A stretch of 8,820 bases of DNA from F23-D06 sp045600905. Lineage in GTDB: Bacteria > Bacteroidota > Bacteroidia > Bacteroidales > WCHB1-69. How positions within the stretch are numbered: the stretch's first letter is position 1; each line of letters starts with the position of its first letter. The translations under genes were made by a program, and so were the position numbers. A model generated the notes under the pieces. The model did not search any database. It saw only the letters and a list, made by a program, of their open reading frames with translations, and was not told where the DNA came from. The DNA is taken from NCBI GenBank assembly GCA_045600905.1, contig JAZRYT010000091.1:1-8820 (forward strand), given 5' to 3'. This document shows positions 1 to 5,763 of the stretch, in pieces.

Positions 1-1
1 C

Positions 2-427
2 GCGGGCTGGCCGCCGCACCAAAGCGAAGCCGAAAGCTTGGAATTTATTCGCACCATCTTCCACGGCGAGGGTATGTGGGCCATTGTGCTATTAGAGACC
101 GACGAACCCATTGGCTGCGTCGGCTATCTGCCGCAGGAAGCAAGCAACATCCCCATTGACGAAAACGAAGCCGAAGTCGGCTATTGGGTCGGCAAGCCCC
201 ATTGGAACAAAGGCTTCTGCACAGAAGCCCTGCACGCCGTGGTGGAATACTGCTTCTGCGAGAAGGGCATTGCCTGACTTTGGGGCGACTACTTCATCGA
301 CAATCCCGCATCCCGCAGAGTGATGGAGAAGTGCGGATTCACTGACTGCGATATCGAAACCGAATGCCACAAGCTCTTAGTGGGCAGAGACAAGAAAGTG
401 CGCGTGATGAAAATAAGGAATCGGTAA
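2..427 (+). pseudogene. GNAT-family N-acetyltransferase, 5' truncated by the window edge and interrupted by a TGA
   Basis: This is the C-terminal part of a RimJ/RimL-type GNAT acetyltransferase, a family that moves an acetyl group from acetyl-CoA to an amine. The frame is open from base 2, so the start lies upstream. The acetyl-CoA-binding core is visible as EAEVGYWVGKPHWNKGFCTEA, about residues 55-75 of the visible part. At 275-277 the frame meets TGA, yet the same frame continues after it with LWGDYFIDNPASRRVMEKCGF, the usual C-terminal GNAT motif, and ends at TAA 425-427. The homology is therefore continuous across the stop and no frameshift is needed. A C-to-T change of CGA (Arg) to TGA is the simplest explanation. 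TGA ends other genes in this window, so recoding is unlikely. The substrate cannot be told. The gene is clearly more GC-rich than the restriction genes that follow, so it looks like host backbone. Confidence 0.8.
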
Positions 428-449
428 TGAATCATATCGGGAAAAGAAG

Positions 450-457
450 TATCTTTG
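450..457 (+). promoter_or_regulatory. Candidate Bacteroidota -7 element (TATCTTTG) upstream of the methyltransferase
   Basis: TATCTTTG matches the TAnnTTTG -7 consensus of the Bacteroidota primary sigma factor exactly. A clear TTTG at -33 is not seen about 20 bp upstream. Its use would give a leader of roughly 85 nt before the methyltransferase ATG at 545. It competes with a second, E. coli-like promoter nearer the gene. Confidence 0.4.
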
Positions 458-489
458 CACGTTTTTAAACTCGATATTTATATTTAAAA

Positions 490-519
490 TTGAATAAGAA
501 AACATGGGAACACTATAAT
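490..519 (+). promoter_or_regulatory. Candidate sigma70-like promoter TTGAAT-18-TATAAT
   Basis: TTGAAT at 490-495 and a perfect TATAAT at 514-519 are separated by 18 bp, about 25 bp before the methyltransferase ATG at 545. This is the proteobacterial/firmicute promoter pattern, not the Bacteroidota one, and would fit a mobile restriction-modification cassette. The TATAAT overlaps a perfect palindrome. AT-rich DNA gives such matches by chance, so the call is tentative. Confidence 0.35.
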
Positions 520-529
520 TTCAAATTAT
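515..529. promoter_or_regulatory. Perfect 15-bp palindrome, possible operator of the restriction-modification operon
   Basis: ATAATTT, one central C, then AAATTAT forms an exact inverted repeat that ends 15 bp before the methyltransferase start codon and overlaps the candidate -10 TATAAT. A dyad over a -10 is a common position for a repressor or autoregulatory site. No controller (C) protein gene is in the window, and the methyltransferase has only about 16 residues before motif I, too few for its own helix-turn-helix. The binding protein is therefore unknown. Confidence 0.35.
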
Positions 530-544
530 CCATATCAAGTACAA

Positions 545-2419
545 ATGGCTGAAAAAAAAGAATTTATATCTACTAGAAAGAGTATCAAATATCTTGATTT
601 GTTTGCAGGTGCAGGAGGATTCAGCGAAGGTTTTATGCAGGCTTATACAGACGATAAGTATTATGATTTCCGTTTGGCAAGCGACATCAATGAAAACTGC
701 GAATTGACACATCGTGTCCGCTACAATAAAATGTTAGGATTGGATACAAAGTTCCTTTGTCAAGACATTATGGAAGATTCATTTTTGACGAATCTGTTGA
801 AAGAAATAGGAAATCAAGAAATAGACGTAATAACAGGTGGTCCGAGTTGCCAATCGTTCAGTCTTGCCGGAAGAAGAAAGAAATTAGACAAACGAGACGA
901 CTTGTTTCACCACTACTTGAAAGTGATAAAGGTTCTTCGACCTAAATACTTCATTATGGAAAACGTCAAAGGCATCCTTACAAAAGATGAAGGAAGGATC
1001 AAAAAACGCATCTTGCGTGAAATACGCTCCATTGTTGACGATTCTAAAATTTTTCTTCTATATGCCTTTATGGATGATAACCTTAAAGGCAAAATATCAT
1101 CATCCTTGTATTCGGTCATCTATAGTCGTATGTGTATGGAGATGGATGATGAGAGTCGGTATCAATTGAATGAAATTTGTTTCAATAACTTTGACCAACA
1201 ATTGAAGGATTTGACGAAACATCTTCCTTATAATGTAAGTAAAAGCGATGAAGCAGTAAATACCATTCGACATGGTCTTCTTTTGTTAAAAATGAAAACA
1301 GAACGTGATGCTATTCGCAAACAGCTTATACAGCTAAAGACTTCTTCTCACATTGACAATGATAATTTCGCAGAAAGCTACAATGCAATTATTGGAACTA
1401 TCTCTGACGAAGAAATTCTCAACAAAATTTCAGCTTCTATTGATGATGTTGCGAAGATGGGAAAATGCGTTGAAGAAACAAACATTTTTAAGAAATCGTT
1501 GGAATTGCTTTCTGCAACTTTTGATGAATGCATAGACTTTATACGAGAGCAATTTGTTAACAACCAAAAGTTGTTGACCCAATTTGACGAATTAATGAGC
1601 AGCATCAGGCTCTATAACATCACTGAACCAATGGTGTTGCTGTCCTCCAATTATGGCGTTCCTCAAAATCGCGAACGGGTTGTCTTCATTGGTTGTCGTA
1701 ATGACCAAGAAATCATAACCGAAATACCTGCCACTGTATCCGAGAATGAAAAGGTAAAAGTTTATGAAGCACTTTGGGATTTGGATATGGTTGGGAATGG
1801 GGATACTGCCATAAAATATAAAAAACCTAAAACCATTCCTGAATATGAACCAATGAAGAGAAAACGTGATGTTCAGGGGGAAATCAATGAAAGTGGGTTG
1901 CTTTTTTCAGAATGGTCACGTATTGGCAGATTAGGACACAGGTTTGTTTTCGACGAAGAACCTTTCTATGTGCAAGACTTAAACATATTGGAGCAGCCTC
2001 GTAAATACCAGCGAATGGATCTCTTTAATCACCAGACCAGTCAACAGAATGATACAGTTCGTGAACGGTTGAAGGTTATAGCAAAATATAAGGATTATGA
2101 TTTGGCGAAAGCGGAATTGAAGGAAAAGGGGTTAGACTCTCAAAAACGAAACTACGTGGTACTCAATCCAGAGGAACAAAGTCCGACCGTATGCACTATG
2201 CCGGACGACTATATCCACTATGCGGCATATCGTCCCCTAACCGTACGTGAAATGGCTCGCCTGCAAAGTTTTGACGACTCATTTGTGTTTCAGGGAAAAC
2301 GACAGACAGGTGGCAATAACCGACAAAAGGAAATACCCCAATACACATTGGTCGGCAATGCCGTCCCACCATTGATGGCACGTGCCATTGCCAATACTAT
2401 TTTACAACATATTAAATAG
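545..2419 (+). CDS. DNA (cytosine-5)-methyltransferase of a type II restriction-modification system, with a large internal insertion
   Basis: This 624-residue enzyme transfers a methyl group from S-adenosylmethionine to carbon 5 of cytosine, protecting host DNA from the nuclease encoded directly downstream. Conserved C5-methyltransferase motifs are visible: motif I DLFAGAGGFSEGF (residues 18-30, AdoMet binding), motif IV GGPSCQSFS (98-106) with catalytic Cys102, motif VI ENV (139-141), motif VIII QNRERV (374-379), motif IX RPLTVREMARLQSF (563-576) and motif X YTLVGNAVPP (600-609). The target-recognition domain should lie at about 390-550. Two points are odd. The residue before the catalytic Cys is Ser where Pro is usual, a substitution believed tolerated in the family. 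Also, about 210 residues, largely charged and probably helical, sit between motifs VI and VIII (about 147-360), where typical enzymes have a short link. The start ATG at 545 gives a normal N-terminus. No Shine-Dalgarno is seen. The nuclease gene follows after 8 bp. Target CCWGG is inferred only from the partner. Confidence 0.95.
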   Translation: MAEKKEFISTRKSIKYLDLFAGAGGFSEGFMQAYTDDKYYDFRLASDINENCELTHRVRYNKMLGLDTKFLCQDIMEDSFLTNLLKEIGNQEIDVITGGPSCQSFSLAGRRKKLDKRDDLFHHYLKVIKVLRPKYFIMENVKGILTKDEGRIKKRILREIRSIVDDSKIFLLYAFMDDNLKGKISSSLYSVIYSRMCMEMDDESRYQLNEICFNNFDQQLKDLTKHLPYNVSKSDEAVNTIRHGLLLLKMKTERDAIRKQLIQLKTSSHIDNDNFAESYNAIIGTISDEEILNKISASIDDVAKMGKCVEETNIFKKSLELLSATFDECIDFIREQFVNNQKLLTQFDELMSSIRLYNITEPMVLLSSNYGVPQNRERVVFIGCRNDQEIITEIPATVSENEKVKVYEALWDLDMVGNGDTAIKYKKPKTIPEYEPMKRKRDVQGEINESGLLFSEWSRIGRLGHRFVFDEEPFYVQDLNILEQPRKYQRMDLFNHQTSQQNDTVRERLKVIAKYKDYDLAKAELKEKGLDSQKRNYVVLNPEEQSPTVCTMPDDYIHYAAYRPLTVREMARLQSFDDSFVFQGKRQTGGNNRQKEIPQYTLVGNAVPPLMARAIANTILQHIK

Positions 2420-2425
2420 GAGGAG
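2419..2425 (+). promoter_or_regulatory. Strong Shine-Dalgarno GGAGGAG before the endonuclease gene
   Basis: GGAGGAG begins on the last base of the methyltransferase stop codon. It lies 2 bp before ATG 2428 (4 bp if only GGAGG pairs) and 11 bp before a second in-frame ATG at 2437, so the exact start is not settled. Strong Shine-Dalgarno sites are unusual in Bacteroidota. This one suggests either a foreign origin or translation of the nuclease coupled to the methyltransferase. Confidence 0.6.
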
Positions 2426-2427
2426 AT

Positions 2428-3606
2428 ATGGTCAATATGCGCCCATTCACATTATTTGAGCAGAAAAATCTGAAATTTCTGATTAATCATAATGTTAAAT
2501 TTACTCAGGTTGAGGTTACACCTACTGGACTTGTAAAAGGCATATTGGATGCTACAGCTCCAATGCGTGCGTATTTCCTTGAAGAAGGTTTTCACGATTA
2601 TTCACAGCAATTGCAAGGACCGGAATTTAAGCAGATGCGTAAAGCCGTTATCCTCACTGCAGACAGCCAATGCATTACCCAGGCCTCTTTCTATCGTCCA
2701 AACACGAAAAAAGGCGACCCTCGTATGTGGATTTACAAATTGGGATCTTATACTGAAGGTAACGACATCCATATTCTGTTTTACTATAAAGAGACCCTCT
2801 TCTCCATCAACATCACTCGTGTTGACATAGAGGCATCATTCAATTCAAGAATTATCACACCCATAAAAGACATATTGAACGACATTTACCTAAAAGGGAA
2901 TTCCGTATCCGATGAATTACTTTGCAAATTCCGTTCAGTTAGCGGCCAATGGTTCGAATCAGAAGTTCTTGCTGACACTGGGATTGGCCGCACTATTGAG
3001 TCATTTCTGGGTATCAGTATGAATAGTGATAAAACACCAGATTATAAAGGCATTGAATTGAAAAGCCATCGTGAAAAACGCTCTTCCAAAAAGAATGTCC
3101 TCTTCACGCAGACACCGGACTGGGATATAAGTGTTTTGAAATCTGGACGTGCAATTGTCAACAAATATGGTTATCTGACAGATAATGGTCAATTGACTTA
3201 CCAGAATACGGTACAATGTTATCCTCCCAACAGCCAACACCTTTTCCTCAACATCAATTATCCCGAAGAACTTCTCGAACTGCAAGCAAAACATTCTAAG
3301 AAAGAAGATGTTGCTGTATGGAAACTTCTAAAATTGCACGATAGATTGATGACCAAACATCACGAAACTTTTTGGATTGAAGTTGAAAATGTAATTAACG
3401 ATGGGAAAGAGTTTTTCCGTTATAAGCAAATCGAACATACTAAAAATCCAAATGTCGGGCAGTTTGACATTTTACTTGAACAAAATATAATATCAGTTGA
3501 TTTGCTGCTATGCCGCCCAAGTGGCAACGGCGACACCTATTCTTTTAAAATAAAGAAAAAGGGTATGACTTTGTTGTTTCCAGAAAGCATCGTTTACGAC
3601 ATATAA
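2428..3606 (+). CDS. Type II restriction endonuclease, MvaI/BcnI-type catalytic domain with an N-terminal effector-like domain
   Basis: This 392-residue protein is the cutting partner of the upstream methyltransferase. Its C-terminal half, from about residue 175, carries the MvaI/BcnI-family signature: TIESFLGISMNS (189-200) followed by PDYKGIELK (204-212). Glu191, Asp205, Glu210 and Lys212 form the PD-(D/E)XK metal-binding centre, with the D-x4-E-x-K spacing expected of that family. MvaI and BcnI are compact proteins of about 240-250 residues, so the first 175 residues are extra. This part contains KKGDPRMWIYKL (94-105) and looks like a beta-rich domain. The architecture recalls UbaLAI, a monomeric type IIE enzyme with an EcoRII-N-like effector domain fused to an MvaI-like nuclease that cuts at CCWGG. 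The N-terminal assignment and CCWGG specificity are inferred from that likeness. ATG 2428 is taken as the start; ATG 2437 is the alternative. Confidence 0.85.
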   Translation: MVNMRPFTLFEQKNLKFLINHNVKFTQVEVTPTGLVKGILDATAPMRAYFLEEGFHDYSQQLQGPEFKQMRKAVILTADSQCITQASFYRPNTKKGDPRMWIYKLGSYTEGNDIHILFYYKETLFSINITRVDIEASFNSRIITPIKDILNDIYLKGNSVSDELLCKFRSVSGQWFESEVLADTGIGRTIESFLGISMNSDKTPDYKGIELKSHREKRSSKKNVLFTQTPDWDISVLKSGRAIVNKYGYLTDNGQLTYQNTVQCYPPNSQHLFLNINYPEELLELQAKHSKKEDVAVWKLLKLHDRLMTKHHETFWIEVENVINDGKEFFRYKQIEHTKNPNVGQFDILLEQNIISVDLLLCRPSGNGDTYSFKIKKKGMTLLFPESIVYDI

Positions 3607-3638
3607 TTTTAATCATTACTTTTTTATCAAACTCCATT

Positions 3639-4205
3639 ATGAACCACAAACTATTCCCACATTTCGTCCCAGCCATACTGCCTTTCCTGCTGGTCCTAAT
3701 AGCGTGCCAACAGCCTAAGGCTCAAGACATCACCATTCAACAGCTTCGACAAGCGGATCTCTCGCAATCCATCATCTGCCACGACACGGTGTTTATGGAA
3801 TCCGAAATATGGATTGACAGCACAAGTACTTACGTCACGCGACTGCGAGCATTGTTGCGTACACCCAAAGAGGAAATCACTGCCGCAGCACTTTGCGATA
3901 TCATCCCATCCAGTGAATTGGAGATGAGTATTTATTACGATATTGTTGAAATAGAAGAAGATACCACCAAGCCTTTTGATCCCACAGAAATTATTCGTAA
4001 GTACGCGGCGACCGACAGCACGAACGTGTTGGAAGCCTATATGCGTATGGGAGAGTATGTGGATGGAGAATTGGCCGAAGCGGTCTTTGACGATTACATC
4101 TATTTGTATCATCATCTGCCCCAACGTTTTGCCCAATTACGCAAACTCAGAAGCAAACGATGGAATGGCGCATTTGATGAGTGGAGGAAATATTATGACG
4201 AATGA
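3639..4205 (+). CDS. Small predicted lipoprotein of unknown function
   Basis: The 188-residue product starts with a short basic stretch, a hydrophobic segment (residues about 9-21) and a lipobox LIAC at 20-23. It should therefore be exported, lipidated on Cys23 and anchored to a membrane. The mature part is acidic and mostly helical in character, with repeated Asp/Glu/Tyr clusters, and ends in a basic Arg/Lys-rich segment (RKLRSKRWNGAFDEWRKYYDE, about 167-187). I do not recognise a family; short helical lipoproteins of this kind are common in Bacteroidota. It begins 32 bp after the nuclease gene. The gap holds TACTTTTT, a near match to the Bacteroidota -7 element, so it probably has its own promoter and need not belong to the restriction system. 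Its base composition is closer to that of the genes after it. Confidence 0.75.
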   Translation: MNHKLFPHFVPAILPFLLVLIACQQPKAQDITIQQLRQADLSQSIICHDTVFMESEIWIDSTSTYVTRLRALLRTPKEEITAAALCDIIPSSELEMSIYYDIVEIEEDTTKPFDPTEIIRKYAATDSTNVLEAYMRMGEYVDGELAEAVFDDYIYLYHHLPQRFAQLRKLRSKRWNGAFDEWRKYYDE

Positions 4206-4269
4206 TTTTTTCTTGATGTGTTTTCATAGGAAATTTATATGTATGCAAAACAGTTAAATTAATGAATTT

Positions 4270-4629
4270 ATGAGCTTTATATCTAAAAGATTGAAGAGTT
4301 TCAGCTATGCTTTCAGGGGAATCGGAACTATGTTTTCAGCGGGAGGAAATGCTTTTGTACACGCTTTCGCAACGGTCTGCGTCGTTGCTGCGGGCCTAAT
4401 CTTCCACCTCTCTAAGTTCGAGTGGATAGCGGTAGTGTTCGCCATCGGAATCGTATTGGCAGCCGAGACCTTCAATACCGCGATAGAGGAACTGGCGGAC
4501 AAAGTGTCACCGGAATATGACCAAGCCATCGGGAAAGTCAAGGATATGGCAGCCGGTGCGGTGCTTTGGTGCGCTATAGCGGCCGCCGTCGTCGGACTGA
4601 TTGTCTTTGTACCGCATATAGTGTCGTAA
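4270..4629 (+). CDS. dgkA: DgkA-family lipid kinase (diacylglycerol or undecaprenol kinase)
   Basis: This 119-residue integral membrane kinase belongs to the prokaryotic DgkA family (PF01219), which phosphorylates diacylglycerol or undecaprenol with ATP at the inner membrane. The diagnostic stretch is ETFNTAIEELAD (residues 66-77) followed by KVKDMAAGAVLW (89-100). Glu66, Asn69, Glu73, Asp77 and Asp92 are the likely catalytic and Mg-ATP ligands. Three membrane segments are visible at about 32-49, 52-70 and 97-117, after an amphipathic N-terminal helix containing SYAFRGIGT. Length is normal for the family. The sequence does not decide which lipid is used; undecaprenol or diacylglycerol is possible in this phylum. 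The gene starts 64 bp after the lipoprotein gene and ends 28 bp before the methionine sulfoxide reductase fusion, so it may be co-transcribed with the latter. No clear -7 element is visible upstream. Confidence 0.92.
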   Translation: MSFISKRLKSFSYAFRGIGTMFSAGGNAFVHAFATVCVVAAGLIFHLSKFEWIAVVFAIGIVLAAETFNTAIEELADKVSPEYDQAIGKVKDMAAGAVLWCAIAAAVVGLIVFVPHIVS

Positions 4630-4657
4630 TATTTTTTCAAATTGTAATACAGATTAA

Positions 4658-5629
4658 ATGATGCAGACCATAACAAACGATAAAAAAGAAAAATACTCCT
4701 CCTTATTGCCCATAGTTCGTTCGTTGATGGAGGGCGAAAATGACGATATTGCCAAAATGGCCAACCTTGCAGCCTTATTGCACCGCGAGTTTGGATTCTG
4801 GTGGACGGGGTTCTATCGCGTGATCGATAACGAATTGGTTATCGGACCGTTTCAAGGGCCGCTCGCCTGCACGCACATCGCATACGGGAAAGGCGTGTGC
4901 GGAACGGCCTGGCAGCAGCGGCAGACACTCGTTGTGCCCGATGTGGAAAAATTCCCCGGACACATCGCCTGCTCTTCCGAATCGCGCAGCGAAATCGTCG
5001 TGCCCGTTTGGAACAACGGCCATATAGTGGCCGTGCTGGATATTGATAGTCGCGAATTGGACACTTTCGATGAGGTTGACCAACACTATTTGGAGCAGAT
5101 TGTTGCCTGTCTTTACGATGCTGAGCGGGAAATATGGTTCGCGGCGGGATGCTTCTGGGGAGCGCAGAAGTTCTTCAAAATGGTGGACGGCGTGACGTTC
5201 ACCGAAGTGGGCTTTGCCAACGGAAATACCGAAAACCCATCGTACAAAGAGGTCTATACAGATACCACAGGTCACGCGGAATGTGTACACGTCCGCTACA
5301 ATCCTAATATCGTAACATTGAACGAATTGGCAGAACTTTACTTCAAAATCATCGATCCATTGAGTTTGAACAAGCAGGGCGAAGACGAAGGTACGCGCTA
5401 CCGCACAGGCGTCTATTATTCGGACAATCAGGATTTCGAAACTCTGCAGGTGGTTTTCAAAAAACAAGAATCCGCCTTAGGTTCCAAACTGATGGTGGAA
5501 TTATTGCCCTTGCAATGTTTTTACACCGCAGAGGAATACCATCAGGACTACCTCGACAAAAATTCCAATGGCTATTGCCACTTGAGTCAGGAAGTTTTTG
5601 AATGGGCGAAAAAGAAGCAGAACCGGTGA
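4658..5629 (+). CDS. msrA: Fusion of GAF-type free-methionine-(R)-sulfoxide reductase with peptide-methionine-(S)-sulfoxide reductase MsrA
   Basis: One continuous 323-residue frame joins two methionine-repair enzymes. Residues about 1-153 are a GAF-fold free-methionine-(R)-sulfoxide reductase (fRMsr), with GPFQGPLACTHI, GKGVCGTAW and GHIACSSESRSE. Cys71, Cys81 and Cys105 are spaced like the catalytic and resolving cysteines of E. coli fRMsr (10 and 24 apart). Residues about 157-323 are MsrA, with the nucleophile in AGCFWG (Cys165), GHAE (205-208), DPLSLNKQG (233-241), AEEYHQDYL (291-299) and the likely resolving Cys307 in NGYCH. The junction near YDAEREIWFAAG has almost no linker. The fusion would repair the R form of free methionine sulfoxide and the S form of free or protein-bound methionine sulfoxide; thioredoxin is the usual reductant. 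No signal peptide is seen, so it is cytoplasmic. MsrA-MsrB fusions are common, whereas this pairing is one I do not know as a described enzyme. The first codons are ATG ATG, so the start may be one residue later. Confidence 0.93.
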   Translation: MMQTITNDKKEKYSSLLPIVRSLMEGENDDIAKMANLAALLHREFGFWWTGFYRVIDNELVIGPFQGPLACTHIAYGKGVCGTAWQQRQTLVVPDVEKFPGHIACSSESRSEIVVPVWNNGHIVAVLDIDSRELDTFDEVDQHYLEQIVACLYDAEREIWFAAGCFWGAQKFFKMVDGVTFTEVGFANGNTENPSYKEVYTDTTGHAECVHVRYNPNIVTLNELAELYFKIIDPLSLNKQGEDEGTRYRTGVYYSDNQDFETLQVVFKKQESALGSKLMVELLPLQCFYTAEEYHQDYLDKNSNGYCHLSQEVFEWAKKKQNR

Positions 5630-5642
5630 GGTTTTATTAAAA

Positions 5643-5661
5643 TTCAAGAATTTATCTTGAA
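5643..5661. other. Inverted repeat TTCAAGA-attta-TCTTGAA after msrA
   Basis: Seven-base perfect arms (5643-5649 and 5655-5661) surround a 5-base loop, 14 bp after the msrA stop. No T-run follows on the + strand, so it is a poor intrinsic terminator in that direction. It could be a weak terminator, an mRNA-stabilising hairpin or a protein-binding dyad. AT-rich content lowers its significance. Confidence 0.3.
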
Positions 5662-5681
5662 AAACTCTGATAAATACGATT

Positions 5682-5705
5682 TATTAGGTTTTATTCTAAT
5701 AAATT
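5682..5705. repeat. Operator-like repeat, copy 1 (24 bp, internal dyad)
   Basis: First of two identical 24-bp copies whose starts are 29 bp apart. It contains arms TTATTAG (5681-5687) and CTAATAA (5696-5702) around an 8-base core GTTTTATT. A third partial match, AGGTTTTATT, lies at 5629-5638 over the msrA stop. The layout looks like tandem binding sites for a dimeric regulator upstream of the satD promoter. Confidence 0.7.
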
Positions 5706-5710
5706 CATCC

Positions 5711-5734
5711 TATTAGGTTTTATTCTAATAAATT
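5711..5734. repeat. Operator-like repeat, copy 2 (24 bp, internal dyad)
   Basis: Exact second copy of the 5682-5705 sequence, with arms TATTAG (5711-5716) and CTAATA (5725-5730). It ends 3 bp before the -7 element at 5738-5745, so it covers the spacer and the expected -33 region of the promoter. Bound protein here would either replace a missing -33 contact (activation) or block polymerase (repression). The 29-bp offset is about 2.75 helical turns. Confidence 0.7.
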
Positions 5735-5737
5735 TTG

Positions 5738-5745
5738 TATTTTTG
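5738..5745 (+). promoter_or_regulatory. Bacteroidota -7 promoter element (TATTTTTG) of the satD operon
   Basis: TATTTTTG matches TAnnTTTG exactly and lies 18 bp before the satD ATG at 5764, implying a very short leader. No good -33 TTTG is present; that region is occupied by the second 24-bp repeat, consistent with regulated transcription. Confidence 0.6.
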
Positions 5746-5763
5746 CAGAAAATATATACAACA

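Noticed and set aside
275..277. TGA recoding (selenocysteine or alternative code)
   Set aside because: GNAT enzymes do not need selenocysteine at this place and TGA is a normal terminator for other genes in the window.
3696..4136. Minus-strand open frame (146 codons) opposite the lipoprotein gene
   Set aside because: The + strand frame has a signal peptide and lipobox, and the reverse frame has no supporting motif.
4255..4270. TAAATT-AATG-AATTTA dyad at the dgkA start codon
   Set aside because: Short AT-only arms in AT-rich intergenic DNA are expected by chance, and nothing else supports a regulatory role.
4775..5467. Long minus-strand open frame (230 codons) opposite the methionine sulfoxide reductase fusion
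   Set aside because: The + strand carries two complete enzyme domains with intact catalytic cysteines. The reverse translation matches no family I know.
5643..5661. Inverted repeat as an intrinsic terminator of msrA
   Set aside because: The stem is AT-rich and lacks a following T-run on the + strand, so it is reported only as a low-confidence dyad.
5682..5734. Possible CRISPR repeat pair or insertion-sequence ends
   Set aside because: Only two copies with a 5-bp gap, direct orientation and no transposase or cas gene nearby. Promoter position favours regulatory sites.
5743..5763. TTG at 5743 as the satD start
   Set aside because: It lies within the -7 element TATTTTTG, upstream of any plausible transcription start. 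ATG 5764 fits the family N-terminus.
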